Counted from the first letter of the stretch, positions 52,867 to 63,056 are shown. The stretch: DNA of 64,000 bases from Niallia circulans (GCF_003726095.1 NZ_CP026031.1:3720001-3784000); one strand, 5' to 3'. The notes: generated by a model not told the origin, from the letters alone. Made by a program: numbers and translations.

Positions 52867-54144
52867 TTATCCTTTTTTCTCTGTTTCATAATAATTTTTG
52901 TCTAGAACTTTTAGGAATGGCCACCAAATCACCATCACAACAAGTAAGTTAAAGATTTGCAGTGCTGCCCCTCTCCAATCATTACCGGTTGCTAAGAACC
53001 CACTAATACCAATCGGTGTTGTCCACGGAACAATGATTCCTGCTGGTTTCGGAACGATCCCTGCTGACATTGTCAGATACGTAATGATTGTTACTACTAC
53101 TGGCGCTAATAACCACGGAATAAGAACTAATGGGTTCATAATGATTGGTAAACCAAAGATAATTGGTTCATTTACGTTGAAAATTCCAGCTGGTCCACCT
53201 AGTTTTCCAAGTTCTTTTGTTTGTCTGCTCTTACCGATTAAGAAGATAAGAATAACAACCCCCAATGTCATCCCAGTACCACCCATACCTACTAGGAACG
53301 TATCCATAAATTGTTTTGTGATAACGTTTGGAAGCTCTGTTCCTGCTTGGAAAGCAGTAAAGTTTTGGTCATTCAATGCATACCAGATTGGGTCAAGGAC
53401 AGAGTTCATAATAATTTGTCCGTGTAAACCGAAGAACCAGAATAATTGAATTAATAATACCACCACGATTGTTGCTGGAAGACTACTACCTAGAGCAGTT
53501 AATGGCTCTTGGATAATCGTATAAATAAAGTTTTGTACTGTTTCAAATGGTGTAAAGCTGAAAAGAATACGAATGATTAAAAAGAATGTTAATGTTAATG
53601 TAATAGGAATCAATGCACTAAAGGATCTAGATACAGAGTCTGGTACACCTGGCGGCATTTTAATCGTCCAATTTTTCTTCACAAAGAAGCGATATAGCTC
53701 TGCGGAAATAAATGCTGTGAAAATCCCCAAGAACATACCTTGTGCGCCAAGAATAACTGTTGGGATAACCCCAGTCACTTCCCCTAATTCTTGTGGGTTT
53801 AAAATAAGGAATGATGCAACCCCTACAACAGCTCCATAAATGGCTTCAAGACCATAATGCTGTGTCAGCTTATATCCAATTCCCATTATGACAAAGAGTC
53901 CCATAATACTTAGCGTTGCTGCGGATGCTGGACCTAATGCATTTTGATAAGCTGCATAAGCATCTTCGCTTATCATCTTATCTAGGAAAGGAAAGTTTGC
54001 AATTACAACAAAAATTGATCCAAAAATGATTAGCGGCAAGGCAACCATAAATCCATCACGTAATGCTGCTAAATAACGATTGTTGTTCAATTTCTCAGCA
54101 ATTGGCAACAGAATATTTTCCAAAACCTCCATAAACTTATTCAT
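52867..54144 (-). CDS. PTS cellobiose-type EIIC permease
   Basis: 425 residues with about ten membrane helices. It opens MNKFMEVLENILLPIAEKLNN; the GLPIIMNPLVLIPWLLAPVV segment carrying the NEPIIFG motif (sugar-binding Glu) is near residue 290. It transports beta-glucosides such as cellobiose or lichenan fragments while EIIB phosphorylates them. AGAGGA precedes the ATG; 55 bp after EIIB. Confidence 0.93.
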   Translation of the reverse strand: MNKFMEVLENILLPIAEKLNNNRYLAALRDGFMVALPLIIFGSIFVVIANFPFLDKMISEDAYAAYQNALGPASAATLSIMGLFVIMGIGYKLTQHYGLEAIYGAVVGVASFLILNPQELGEVTGVIPTVILGAQGMFLGIFTAFISAELYRFFVKKNWTIKMPPGVPDSVSRSFSALIPITLTLTFFLIIRILFSFTPFETVQNFIYTIIQEPLTALGSSLPATIVVVLLIQLFWFFGLHGQIIMNSVLDPIWYALNDQNFTAFQAGTELPNVITKQFMDTFLVGMGGTGMTLGVVILIFLIGKSRQTKELGKLGGPAGIFNVNEPIIFGLPIIMNPLVLIPWLLAPVVVTIITYLTMSAGIVPKPAGIIVPWTTPIGISGFLATGNDWRGAALQIFNLLVVMVIWWPFLKVLDKNYYETEKKG

Positions 54145-54199
54145 AAGGTTTATCCTCTCTTCCTTCTTTTAGTAAATGCTTTCATTTGGAAATAAACGA

Positions 54200-54514
54200 T
54201 TACTTGTTATTCTCGATTAATTCTAACGCTTTGTTTAAAACAGCTAATCCATCAATTCGTCCATAAGCAACTGGATCAATAACATCTAACGGAATTCCAA
54301 CCGCTTCTGCTTGAGTAGCTAGTTTCTTTTTTAAGAAGCGCATTTGCGGACCAATTAAAAGAACATCTGCACGTTCCATATCTGTCTGTGCTTTATCTTG
54401 CGCAACAGCCCAAATTTCTGCTTCAATGCCTTTTTCCTTTGCAGCATCTTTCATTTTAGAAACTAATAGACTAGTAGACATTCCTGAAGAACAAGCTAAT
54501 AAAATTCTTTTCAT
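54200..54514 (-). CDS. PTS cellobiose-type EIIB
   Basis: 104 residues. The phosphocysteine is Cys8 in ILLACSSGMSTSLLV, followed by a Rossmann-like fold (ADVLLIGPQMRFL). First gene of the EIIB-EIIC-EIIA-GH1 operon; GGAGG lies before the ATG. The order and the adjoining LicR-type gene resemble the B. subtilis lic locus. Confidence 0.93.
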   Translation of the reverse strand: MKRILLACSSGMSTSLLVSKMKDAAKEKGIEAEIWAVAQDKAQTDMERADVLLIGPQMRFLKKKLATQAEAVGIPLDVIDPVAYGRIDGLAVLNKALELIENNK

Positions 54515-54631
54515 TTTAATGACCTCCGAGTAATTTATTTTAAGTAAATTATTTATAATGATTACTACGCTTTTATCTTACAATGAAAACTCTTACAACT
54601 TAACATATTGTTTTTCCGTCTAAAGGGGGAA

Positions 54632-54652
54632 ATGAAATGTTAGCACTTTCAT
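54632..54652. promoter_or_regulatory. Imperfect palindrome / cre-like site upstream of the PTS operon
   Basis: ATGAAA and TTTCAT frame a 21-bp element. Read on the minus strand it contains TGAAAGTGCTAACA, one mismatch (T for the central C) from cre. It lies about 120 bp before EIIB and may bind CcpA or the LicR-type activator. The promoter itself is not clear. Confidence 0.45.
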
Positions 54653-54699
54653 TTTTACTTCCGCATATATAAGAGCATATTATGTGCTAGAAGTGAAAT

Positions 54700-54735
54700 A
54701 GAAAAACCCAGGAGCTAAAATTTTCCTGGGTTTTT
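54700..54735 (-). terminator. Terminator of the GH43 gene
   Basis: AAACCCAGGA (54704-54713) pairs with TCCTGGGTTT (54724-54733) and is followed on the minus strand by TTCTATTTC. Confidence 0.85.
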
Positions 54736-54739
54736 ACCA

Positions 54740-56344
54740 TTATTCGTTTTCCTGATAGCGGAAATATTTAAAGTCTGCTGGTATATTTTGACCACTTGTA
54801 TCTTGACATTGCATTCCAACAAATGCTCCGGTAAAGAAGCCGCCGCCGCGAATATAATCATCAGATAGTTTTTTTGATTCAAATACTATATCTAGTTTAT
54901 TCCACTCTTCTTTATCAAATGAGTAAGAGTAGTAGTAATATTCATTTTCGACTGTGACTCTTAAGTAAATATATTCTGTTTCGGTTGGAACAATTATTTT
55001 CTCCTTCAATGGTTGAGAGAAAGAAAAGTTGTCATTAACCGTTAAATCAAGGATGCGTCCAAGATTTTCATCATAGGTCACTTGCAATGCTGTCCAATTT
55101 TCAGTGTTGTAGTAATTTACTAAACCTGCAGCCTGCTGAATATTCTCGGGCGTAAAGGCTACGGCTGTTTCCGCTTCAAATTGAAGGCTTTGCCAGCGTC
55201 TAGCAACAAAAGATTGTGTAAAGGTTGATGTTAATGATTCTTGGCCAAATAAGCGTAAATGATGAGGTCTTTCTGATAAAGAACCTAATTGTTCTGTAAA
55301 AGGAATACGCAATGTTTGGAAATTGATATTAAGATTATCTTGCTCAAATTCATCGACAACTGGATAAGTTGGAGGGAATTTTGTTTCCGGAATCTTTGGA
55401 GCTTCTACTTCCAAGCTCCCCTCTTTTCCGCCAACTACATATGGCCAGCCATCTCTCCACTCCAGCTTCTGAATCGCTGTTTCCCTTCCTAAAGGACAAT
55501 ATCCCCTTTGTTGAATAATAGAATCATCATCTGGATGAATAGGACGTCCAGTTAAATGAGCTAAATACCATTCATCTGTATGGGTGTGGACAATAGAAGC
55601 ATGCCCACATTTTTGCAATGGATTTCTAGGATTATGCCAGGAAGTTAAAAGTGGGTTATGCGGATGTACCTCATAAGGCCCTTCTATATTTTTGGAACGT
55701 GCAATTGTTGCAGCATGCTCATATTTCGTTCCGCCTTCTGCTGTTAATAAATAATAGTAATCGCCAATATGATAAAGATGAGGTGCTTCTGTTAATTTGA
55801 TATCTGTGCCCTTGAAAATTATTTGCGGCTTGTTAATTAATTTTTTCTGTTTTGTAGAGTATTCCTGCATAACAATTCCGCCGAAGGAATGACGGTCAAT
55901 GCGCTGGTCCCACAGCATATTTAATAAATATTTCTTGCCATCCACGTCATGAAACAAGGAAGCATCAAAACCAGAACTATTTAATTTAATCGGCTCTCCC
56001 CAATCCCCATCTACCGTTTCGGAAGTAACCAAATAGTTGTGACAATCTTTCCAAGCTCCATCCACTACTTTTACATCCGTGTAAATAAGCCAAAACTTCC
56101 CGTCGCTATAACTTAAGCAAGGAGCCCAAACACCGCCAGAGTTAGGATTTCCTTTCATATCTAGTTGGGAAACTCTTTGTAATGGATGTGCAACTAATTC
56201 CCAGTTGACCAAATCCTTTGAATGATGTATTTGTACTCCTGGAAACCACTCAAAGGTAGATACTGCGATATAGTAGTCTTCATCGACTCTGCAAATGCTT
56301 GGGTCTGGATTAAATCCTTTCAGTACAGGGTTGATAATTTTCAT
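54740..56344 (-). CDS. xynB: GH43 beta-xylosidase
   Basis: 534 residues, no signal peptide, so intracellular; B. subtilis XynB is nearly the same length. The five-bladed propeller carries the catalytic base Asp14 (FNPDPS), the pKa-modulating Asp127 ([10 protein letters not shown]) and the acid Glu186 (KLTEAPHLY). A C-terminal beta-sandwich follows from about residue 330. It splits xylooligosaccharides to xylose. AAGGAGG precedes the ATG. The promoter region has a XylR-type operator and a cre-like site, so it should be xylose-induced and glucose-repressed; no xylose transporter is next to it. Confidence 0.92.
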   Translation of the reverse strand: MKIINPVLKGFNPDPSICRVDEDYYIAVSTFEWFPGVQIHHSKDLVNWELVAHPLQRVSQLDMKGNPNSGGVWAPCLSYSDGKFWLIYTDVKVVDGAWKDCHNYLVTSETVDGDWGEPIKLNSSGFDASLFHDVDGKKYLLNMLWDQRIDRHSFGGIVMQEYSTKQKKLINKPQIIFKGTDIKLTEAPHLYHIGDYYYLLTAEGGTKYEHAATIARSKNIEGPYEVHPHNPLLTSWHNPRNPLQKCGHASIVHTHTDEWYLAHLTGRPIHPDDDSIIQQRGYCPLGRETAIQKLEWRDGWPYVVGGKEGSLEVEAPKIPETKFPPTYPVVDEFEQDNLNINFQTLRIPFTEQLGSLSERPHHLRLFGQESLTSTFTQSFVARRWQSLQFEAETAVAFTPENIQQAAGLVNYYNTENWTALQVTYDENLGRILDLTVNDNFSFSQPLKEKIIVPTETEYIYLRVTVENEYYYYSYSFDKEEWNKLDIVFESKKLSDDYIRGGGFFTGAFVGMQCQDTSGQNIPADFKYFRYQENE

Positions 56345-56460
56345 TTAAAAAATCCTCCTTATGAATAACGATTTAAATAGACTAATATTTTTCTAATAAT
56401 AGATTGCTATCTATAAAATTTCCTGAAGCTAATAATTGAAAAAGCAACTTCAAATGTTAG

Positions 56461-56481
56461 TTAGTTTGTTATATAAACTAA
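56461..56481. promoter_or_regulatory. XylR-type operator upstream of the GH43 gene
   Basis: TTAGTTT, 7 bp, AAACTAA: the same arms as Bacillus XylR operators, with shorter spacing. It lies directly downstream of the predicted -10 region, as in known xyl promoters. Confidence 0.7.
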
Positions 56482-56494
56482 GTTAACCACGTTT

Positions 56495-56510
56495 TGAAAG
56501 CGCTTGTCAA
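56495..56510 (-). promoter_or_regulatory. -35 box with overlapping cre-like site, GH43 gene
   Basis: Minus-strand TTGACA (56505-56510) overlaps TGAAAGCGCTTGTCA (56495-56509, plus strand), a cre core with one extra base in the right arm. A weak -10 (TTAACT) is 18 bp further on. Confidence 0.55.
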
Positions 56511-56589
56511 TCATTTCGCAAAATTTATATCATTTTTCTATACATTTAGAAAAAACATAAGAATAGCGACGCTTCTATGCATTTCCTCC

Positions 56590-56621
56590 AAAAGAAAAAC
56601 TTCCATCTCATGATGAAAGTT
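56590..56621 (-). terminator. Terminator of mqo
   Basis: AACTTCCATC (56598-56607) pairs with GATGAAAGTT (56612-56621), one G-U, 4-nt loop, followed on the minus strand by TTTCTTTTGG. It lies about 90 bp after the mqo stop. Confidence 0.7.
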
Positions 56622-56711
56622 TCTTAAAAATAAATGTATCTGATTTTATATTAATCGCTCGAAAAAAATTTTTTCTCTTATAAGTTGAATGGCTTAACAA
56701 TCTATTTTCGA

Positions 56712-58214
56712 TTAATGATGAATAGGTCTTTTTTCAGACAATTGCAATGTTTCTGCTGTTAATGTATGAACGTCATGCAATAGCTGAGGATTTTCTTTTA
56801 GGGATAATCCATACGACGGGATCATTTCCTTTAATTTTGGCTGCCATTCTGGCATTTTTTCTGTAAAACATTTCTGGATTACTTTCAGCATAACGTGAAC
56901 AGCAGTAGAAGCACCAGGTGAAGCACCAAGTAATGCTGCTATAGAACCATCTGCCGCACTTACAACCTCTGTTCCAAATTGAAGGGTCCCTTTCCCGCCA
57001 GCTTCTGTATCCTTTATCACTTGCACACGCTGCCCAGCTACCACAAGATCCCAATCTTCCGCTTTGGCATTCGGGATAAATTCACGTAATTCTTCTATTC
57101 GCTTTTCTTTTGAAAGCATAAGCTGCTGGATTAAATAACTTGTTAAGGACATATTTTTTGCACCAGCTGCCAGCATTGTTAACAAATTATCTGGCTTAAC
57201 AGATGTAATTAAGTCAAACATGGAGCCTGTCTTCAAGAACTTAGGCGAAAAACCAGCAAACGGGCCAAAAAGCAATGATTTCTGATTATCAATGAATCGT
57301 GTATCTAAATGGGGAACAGACATGGGTGGCGCTCCAACCTTTGCTTTCCCATAAACCTTTGCATGATGTTTTTCAACTATTTCTTGATTTTTGCAGACTA
57401 AAAATATACCACTAACTGGGAATCCACCCATATGTTTTCCTTCGGGGATACCAGATTTCTGCAATAAATGTAAACTGCCGCCGCCACCGCCAATAAAGAC
57501 GAATTTAGCAGCATGTCTTTCGACTGTACCACTATTTAGATTTTGTACCTTTGCTTCCCATAAGCCATCATTCGTTCGTTTTAAATCATTTACACTGTGC
57601 TTGTAGTTAATTTCTACACCTTTTTTCAATAAATCAGCAAACAGCAAACGGGTTAAGGCACCGAAATTCACATCTGTTCCAGAATCAATCTTTGTCGCGG
57701 CTATCGGTTCTTTTAATTCACGATTTTGCATAATGAGGGGTATCCATTCATTTAGTTTTTCGGGATCCTTTGAGAATTCCATTCCGTTAAATAGCGGATT
57801 ACTTACCATTGCCTCAAAACGTTTCTGTAAAAAAGCTACATTTTTTTCCCCAAGAACTAAACTCATATGTGGCAATGGTCTAATAAAGTCTTGTGGATTA
57901 TGTAATACTTGATTATTTACAAGATGAGACCAAAATTGCAAGGAAACTTGAAACTGTTCGTTAATTTCTATCGCTTTACTTATGTCTACAGAGCCATCTG
58001 GTTTTTCTACCGTGTAGTTCAATTCGCATAGTGCCGCATGACCTGTTCCTGCGTTATTCCATTCATTCGAGCTTTCCTCACCTGCACTAGCTAATTTTTC
58101 AAACACTGTAATTTTCAAATTTGGGTCTAATTCTTTTAAAAGCGTTCCTAGAGTTGCACTCATAATCCCGGCACCAATTAAAATAACGTCTGTTTTCGTC
58201 TCTCGTCTGCTCAT
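56712..58214 (-). CDS. mqo: Malate:quinone oxidoreductase
   Basis: 500 residues from the ATG at 58214 (AAGGAAGG upstream); an in-frame start at 58286 has no such site. FAD-binding [18 protein letters not shown] is at the N-terminus, [19 protein letters not shown] is the family signature, then [19 protein letters not shown] and a C-terminal [16 protein letters not shown]. It is a peripheral membrane enzyme that oxidises malate to oxaloacetate and reduces quinone, bypassing NAD-dependent malate dehydrogenase. Single-gene unit. Confidence 0.95.
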   Translation of the reverse strand: MSRRETKTDVILIGAGIMSATLGTLLKELDPNLKITVFEKLASAGEESSNEWNNAGTGHAALCELNYTVEKPDGSVDISKAIEINEQFQVSLQFWSHLVNNQVLHNPQDFIRPLPHMSLVLGEKNVAFLQKRFEAMVSNPLFNGMEFSKDPEKLNEWIPLIMQNRELKEPIAATKIDSGTDVNFGALTRLLFADLLKKGVEINYKHSVNDLKRTNDGLWEAKVQNLNSGTVERHAAKFVFIGGGGGSLHLLQKSGIPEGKHMGGFPVSGIFLVCKNQEIVEKHHAKVYGKAKVGAPPMSVPHLDTRFIDNQKSLLFGPFAGFSPKFLKTGSMFDLITSVKPDNLLTMLAAGAKNMSLTSYLIQQLMLSKEKRIEELREFIPNAKAEDWDLVVAGQRVQVIKDTEAGGKGTLQFGTEVVSAADGSIAALLGASPGASTAVHVMLKVIQKCFTEKMPEWQPKLKEMIPSYGLSLKENPQLLHDVHTLTAETLQLSEKRPIHH

Positions 58215-58424
58215 TTTAACCTTCCTTATACTTTTATTTTCAGAAAGAATGTAAGCGTTCCCTTTTTGATGCATTAAAGTAAACAAGGAATTATTAAAGC
58301 TATCATCTTTTCTGGATCAAGCATCACCTTGTTACAGCCCAACTTATTTTCAAAAAATTTTAAATAGTTACCTATAATTATACGCTAATTATTCATTTTT
58401 TTAAAGCCAGAATTTTCCCAAAAA

Positions 58425-58459
58425 GAAAGCCTTATCCTTGTTAGAAATTAGGATAAGGC
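58425..58459 (-). terminator. Terminator of the MetNIQ-type operon
   Basis: GCCTTATCC (58429-58437) pairs with GGATAAGGC (58451-58459), loop 13 nt, followed on the minus strand by TTTCTTTTTGGG. Confidence 0.85.
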
Positions 58460-58511
58460 ATTGATATGCTATTTATCAGTGAAATATGACTGTCTGAGAA
58501 AAACCTCTTAT

Positions 58512-59339
58512 TTAAAATGCAGGAATTGCTGTTTCGTCATATTTTTCTTCTAAAAATTTACGGACCTCTGGGCTAGTCATTGCTTCTGCAAGCTTTTGAA
58601 TAGGTTCCCAATCTGCATTATCTTTACGAGCAACTAATGTAATCGCAAAATCATTTTCTACCCCTTCTACTAACAAGGCATCACTTTTTGGTGTTAAGCC
58701 AAGTGGAGATGCATAAGCAGGTGTCATCACGACTAGATCAGCATCATCATACATTCTTGCCAGCATTAATAAGTCAACTTCCTCAAACTTATAGTTTTTC
58801 GGATTTTCGATAATATCCGCTTTGGTGTAATAAGGGCCTGTTTTCTCTTTTAACTTAATGACATCATGTTGAGCCAATAATGCCAAAGAACGGTCTATAT
58901 TGGATACATCATTAGCAATGGCGATTACAGCACCTTCTGGCACATCATCCATAGAATCATATTGTTTTGAATAAACACCATAATTTGCAAAATAGATAGC
59001 TTTTACTGGCACTAATTCAGCGTTATTACTTCGGTTGAACTCTTCCATATAAGGAACATGCTGGAAGAAGTTTGCATCCACTTCCCCTGCCGCAAGTGCC
59101 GTATTCGGCTGTACATTATCACTTAATACTTTAACATCAAGGTTAATACCTTCCTCTGCTAGTGTTGGTTTTACTAGATCAAGAATTTCCGTCATTGGCG
59201 GTATTAAAGACGCAACCTTTAGTGTTACTTCTTCTTTTTCCTTAGTATTTGTTTGCTTTTTTTCTGTTTCTGCCTTTTCTTTCCCGCAAGCTGCTAACAG
59301 AAATAGGCCAATTATCATTATAAATAATATTTTTTTCAT
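58512..59339 (-). CDS. MetQ/NlpA-type substrate-binding lipoprotein
   Basis: About 275 residues from the ATG at 59339 (GGAGA 7 bp upstream). The signal peptide ends in LLAAC. NlpA-family features: VKVLSDNVQPNTALAAGEVDANFFQHVPYMEEF, PEGAVIAIANDVSNIDRSLALL and the terminal LEEKYDETAIPAF. Family members bind methionine, but some bind other amino acids or derivatives. Substrate not certain because no S-box precedes the operon. Confidence 0.9.
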   Translation of the reverse strand: MKKILFIMIIGLFLLAACGKEKAETEKKQTNTKEKEEVTLKVASLIPPMTEILDLVKPTLAEEGINLDVKVLSDNVQPNTALAAGEVDANFFQHVPYMEEFNRSNNAELVPVKAIYFANYGVYSKQYDSMDDVPEGAVIAIANDVSNIDRSLALLAQHDVIKLKEKTGPYYTKADIIENPKNYKFEEVDLLMLARMYDDADLVVMTPAYASPLGLTPKSDALLVEGVENDFAITLVARKDNADWEPIQKLAEAMTSPEVRKFLEEKYDETAIPAF

Positions 59340-59357
59340 TTTCTTATCTCCTATCAT

Positions 59358-60020
59358 TTACCTTTTATCAATTACTTTTGCTATTGCTGTACCAGTAAAT
59401 TGTATAGCCTGTACTAATATGACCATAATAATAATCATATAAATCATTAAATCAGTTTTAAATTGTTGATATCCATAACGAATCGCAAAATCTCCAATAC
59501 CGCCGCCGCCAACAACTCCCATAATGGTTGAATAAGAAATAAAGCTGATAATCGAGGTTGTTAGTCCTAAAACAAGTCCAGAACGAGCTTCTACGTAAAG
59601 AAATTTGAAGATAACTTCTCTGACAGATGCCCCCATTGAAATGGCTGCTTCGATTACGCCTTTTGGCACTTCTAGTAATGATTGCTCCACTAAACGAGCA
59701 TAATGAGCGATGGCAATAATCGATAATGGGACTGTTGCAGCTGCTGTACCCATAGCCGTTCCAATGATGATTCTCGTAAATGGAATAAGAAAGACTACTA
59801 ATAATAAAAATGGAAAAGAACGAATAATATTTACTATTAAGTTCAGTGTAGAAAAAATAATTTGATTTTCGAGCATCTTTCCTTTTCTACTCAAGAAAAG
59901 CAATGTCCCGACTGGCAGTCCGATGATAATCGCTGCTAGAATAGACATTCCTACCATTACAAATGTCTCCCCAATAGATTGCCAAATTTCCAATCGATAT
60001 TGAATTAATATCTCAGGCAT
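59358..60020 (-). CDS. MetI-type ABC transporter permease
   Basis: 220 residues with five helices. The sequence SFPFLLLVVFLIPFTR and the EAA-type loop PKGVIEAAISMGASVREVIFKFLYVEA are typical MetI. It overlaps the ATPase gene by 8 bp. Confidence 0.92.
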   Translation of the reverse strand: MPEILIQYRLEIWQSIGETFVMVGMSILAAIIIGLPVGTLLFLSRKGKMLENQIIFSTLNLIVNIIRSFPFLLLVVFLIPFTRIIIGTAMGTAAATVPLSIIAIAHYARLVEQSLLEVPKGVIEAAISMGASVREVIFKFLYVEARSGLVLGLTTSIISFISYSTIMGVVGGGGIGDFAIRYGYQQFKTDLMIYMIIIMVILVQAIQFTGTAIAKVIDKR

Positions 60021-60762
60021 AATCTATTTCACCATCCTTTTTCAGCTGTTCTACTAACCTTTTGGAGGTGTTATTTATTTGCTGAATTCCTTTTGGCTCA
60101 ATTGCAACAGTATCATAAATTTCTCCATCTTCCAAAACCGTCACTCGACTACAGATACTTTTTATTACTTCCATCTCATGACTGACGATTACAATCGTTA
60201 CACCTAGACGCTTATTAACATCCTCTAGAACATGCAAGATTTCCCCTGTCGTTTTTGGATCAAGGGATGAGGTTGGTTCATCACATAATAATACTTGCGG
60301 ATTATTAGCAATTGCGCGTGCTATCGCTACACGCTGCTTCTGACCTCCGCTTAATTGTGCAGGATATTTACCCATAAAGCTTTCCAATCCAACAAATCGG
60401 AGACACTCTATTACTCGATTTCGTCTATCTTTTCTTGAATAGTTAGCCAATTCTAAAGACACTAGCACATTATCATAAACGGTCTTATTTGCAACAAGAT
60501 TAAAGTGTTGAAATATCATCCCAATTGATTGGCGGGCTTGTCGAAGTTCTTTATAGTTAAGACTGGTCAGCTCACGGCCGTCCACTAGCACTTTTCCTGT
60601 TTCGGGAACTTCTAATAAATTCATTAGCCGCAGCAACGTGGATTTACCAGCACCACTCGCCCCAATAATACCGAAAATTTCTCCTTTATGTATCGCTAAA
60701 GAAATAGACTTAATGACTTCATCATCCGCAAAACGTTTACTAACATTACGCAATTGAATCAT
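60013..60762 (-). CDS. MetN-type ABC transporter ATP-binding protein, lacking the C-terminal NIL domain
   Basis: 249 residues from the ATG at 60762 (GGGGGG upstream); an in-frame start at 60849 has no site. Walker A GASGAGKST, signature LSGGQKQRVAIARA, Walker B VLLCDEPTSSLDP are intact. Usual MetN has about 340 residues with a C-terminal ACT-like NIL domain that senses methionine; this one ends right after the nucleotide-binding domain. Transport should therefore lack methionine trans-inhibition, or the substrate may differ. Confidence 0.88.
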   Translation of the reverse strand: MIQLRNVSKRFADDEVIKSISLAIHKGEIFGIIGASGAGKSTLLRLMNLLEVPETGKVLVDGRELTSLNYKELRQARQSIGMIFQHFNLVANKTVYDNVLVSLELANYSRKDRRNRVIECLRFVGLESFMGKYPAQLSGGQKQRVAIARAIANNPQVLLCDEPTSSLDPKTTGEILHVLEDVNKRLGVTIVIVSHEMEVIKSICSRVTVLEDGEIYDTVAIEPKGIQQINNTSKRLVEQLKKDGEIDYA

Positions 60763-60858
60763 TACATAACCCCCCTTTTTCATTTGCAGGGCACTTACAG
60801 CCTTCTCATTATAGCGAAATATAAAGGAGATGTCATTCTGAATGCCCAAAGCGGGATG

Positions 60859-61476
60859 TCATTTTAAAATTATTAGATTTAAGCCTAAATAAAGAGCCAT
60901 CGCCCAAATAATAACTGCTGATACTTGGTTAATGTGTTGAATCAGCTTTCCACGCCCGGTGATTTGTCCGATCTTTCTCCCTCCTATTGCCAACAAACAA
61001 AACCAAATCCATGAAACACCTATACAAGCTGCAGTAAACATGATTTTCTCCTCTCCTGTATAGGCTAAGGAACTTGTACCGATGACGCCAATAGTATCGA
61101 GAATAGCATGTGGATTTAATAGAGAAACAGACGCAGCAAATGCTATTTGGCGGCGTGGAGAAAAGAGTTTTTGTTCTTGCTTGTTCCCCACCACGGCTGC
61201 TGTTTTCCACATAGACCATCCCATATAAGCTAAGAAAAAGAAGCCAACAGTAAAAAGCATTGTTCTCACCCATTCAAAGGTAAAAACCACTACTGAAACA
61301 CCTGCAACTGCTAAATAAATAAGCAAACTATCACAAATACTAGCCGTAATTATGGCCGGTAATACATAACTAAATTTTTTATGCGTTGCTCCTTGATTAA
61401 ATATAAATATATTTTGAACGCCTAATGGTAGTATTAACCCAAACGCTAATACCATTCCATGTAATAATGGTTCCAT
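60859..61476 (-). CDS. LysE family amino-acid exporter
   Basis: 205 residues with six helices. LysE/ArgO family: GLILPLGVQNIFIFNQGA at the N-terminus and SLLNPHAILDTIGVIGTSSLAY in the middle. It probably expels basic or other amino acids. AAGGGGG lies before the ATG. It is divergent from the MocR-type regulator gene, sharing a 125-bp gap, and reads towards the MetN-type gene, so both may be one unit. Confidence 0.9.
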   Translation of the reverse strand: MEPLLHGMVLAFGLILPLGVQNIFIFNQGATHKKFSYVLPAIITASICDSLLIYLAVAGVSVVVFTFEWVRTMLFTVGFFFLAYMGWSMWKTAAVVGNKQEQKLFSPRRQIAFAASVSLLNPHAILDTIGVIGTSSLAYTGEEKIMFTAACIGVSWIWFCLLAIGGRKIGQITGRGKLIQHINQVSAVIIWAMALYLGLNLIILK

Positions 61477-61527
61477 CCTTATTCCCCCTTGCTTTATTGA
61501 GCATAGCGAAGAATAGGCTATCTGTCT

Positions 61528-61543
61528 CCATCCAATTGGATGG
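61528..61543. promoter_or_regulatory. Palindromic operator candidate between the LysE and MocR-type genes
   Basis: CCATCCAATTGGATGG is a perfect 16-bp palindrome, with GGATGGTT and a nearby inverted AACCCAACCATT. Its position in the divergent gap fits binding by the MocR-type regulator. Confidence 0.6.
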
Positions 61544-61601
61544 TTACAAACCCAACCATTTTGTTAAAATAAAAGAAAAAAGAAGGGGGAGCCAACAATT
61601 C

Positions 61602-63056
61602 ATGGCAGAAATGGAATGGAAGCCACAAAAGGATTCAACCGTTTCCTTACACCAACAAATTACTACCTATCTGAAAAAGAAAATAATTCATGGAGAATGG
61701 ACGATTGGGATGAAACTCCCTTCTCAAAGAAGCTTAGCAGAGCAATTTGCAGTCAACCGGAGCACCATTGTTACAGCACTCGAAGAATTGGCTGCGGATG
61801 GGTTAATTGAAACAAAAATGGGAAGTGGAACAAAGGTAATAAATAACACATGGAGTTTACTCGCCTCCACTCCGCCTCCTGATTGGATTAGTTATGTTAA
61901 ATCGAGCATTCATCGACCGAACATCTCCATTATTCAAAAAATTAATAAAGCCGAAGCAAATCCGAATATTATCAGACTTGGTACTGGCGAGCTTTCTCCA
62001 AAGCTATTACCTAAGGCACGGATGGAAGAAATGTTTCACCAGAAGGGCAACCTAAGCTTGTCACTTGGATATACCGAGCCTAAAGGAAGTTTAGCTTTGC
62101 GACAAGCGGTTAGTTCTTATTTAAAAAAGAAGGGAATTATCGCTACCTCTGAGTCGATCTTGATTGTTTCAGGCGGGCTCCAGGCACTTCAATTACTATC
62201 CCTTGGTCTCTTAAAGCGAGGATCAGCCATTTTTCATGAAACACCATCCTATTTAAATTCCATCCATGTCTTCCAATCAGCAGGAATGCACTTATTAGGC
62301 CTGCCGCTTGATGAAGAAGGAATCACCTGTCATAGCATTGGACGACTAAAAAGACAGCATCAAGCCGGGCTGTTGTATACAATTCCTAATTATCATAACC
62401 CTACTGGCATTGTCATGTCTGAAAGGAGACGAAAGGAGTTAATAGCAATTAGTCAAAAAGAAGCAATACCTATTATTGAGGATGATGTATATGGAGATTT
62501 ATGGTTAGAAACTCTCCCGCCCAAGCCCTTAAAAGCACTTGATACACAAGGAAACGTTCTCTATATCGGAAGTATGTCCAAAACATTAAGTCCAGGACTG
62601 CGAATTGGTTGGATTGTAGGACCTGAACCAGTTATCGAGCATTTAGCCGATATTAAGATGCAGACAGACTATGGTTCAAGCAGTTTATCTCAATTTGCTG
62701 TAGAAAGATGGTTGCAAAACGGATGGTATGAGGATTTCTTAACAGAAGTAAGAGCAGAGCTAAGACTGCGAAGAGATTTTACAAATAATCTATTAAAGAA
62801 ATATTTCTCTGATATTGCTGAGTGGACAGTACCTAATGGTGGATTCTACATCTGGCTGAAATTAAAACCAATGATATCTTCACGTAAGCTATTTGAGATT
62901 TCTCTTAAAGAGGGAATTCTTATCAATCCAGGGATCGTATACGATAAAGCAGATGACCGGCATCTGCGAATATCCTACTCCTATGCTTCATTAGAAGAAT
63001 TAGAAAAAGGATTAATAACCTTAGCACAGCTTATCAGCAGGGTAGCAAAGGGATGA
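61602..63056 (+). CDS. MocR-type regulator (GntR HTH fused to an aminotransferase-like domain)
   Basis: 484 residues from the ATG at 61602 with AAGGGGG upstream. Residues about 15-85 are a GntR winged helix (LPSQRSLAEQFAVNRSTIVTALEELAADGLIETKMGSGTKV). The rest is a fold-type I PLP aminotransferase domain: TEPKGSLALRQAVSSYL, IPNYHNPTGIVMSERRR, IIEDDVYGDLW and the PLP lysine in SMSKTLSPGLRIGW. MocR regulators use PLP adducts as effectors. The divergent LysE exporter is its likely target, an amino acid the likely signal. Confidence 0.9.
   Translation: MAEMEWKPQKDSTVSLHQQITTYLKKKIIHGEWTIGMKLPSQRSLAEQFAVNRSTIVTALEELAADGLIETKMGSGTKVINNTWSLLASTPPPDWISYVKSSIHRPNISIIQKINKAEANPNIIRLGTGELSPKLLPKARMEEMFHQKGNLSLSLGYTEPKGSLALRQAVSSYLKKKGIIATSESILIVSGGLQALQLLSLGLLKRGSAIFHETPSYLNSIHVFQSAGMHLLGLPLDEEGITCHSIGRLKRQHQAGLLYTIPNYHNPTGIVMSERRRKELIAISQKEAIPIIEDDVYGDLWLETLPPKPLKALDTQGNVLYIGSMSKTLSPGLRIGWIVGPEPVIEHLADIKMQTDYGSSSLSQFAVERWLQNGWYEDFLTEVRAELRLRRDFTNNLLKKYFSDIAEWTVPNGGFYIWLKLKPMISSRKLFEISLKEGILINPGIVYDKADDRHLRISYSYASLEELEKGLITLAQLISRVAKG

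Noticed and set aside
54515..54700. Sigma-54 promoter for the PTS operon, as used with LevR-type activators.
   Set aside because: No TGGCAC-N5-TTGC element is present, and the regulator lacks an NtrC-type ATPase domain.
60763..60858. SAM (S-box) riboswitch upstream of the MetN-type gene.
   Set aside because: The gap to the exporter gene is under 100 bp and has no S-box motif or terminator.
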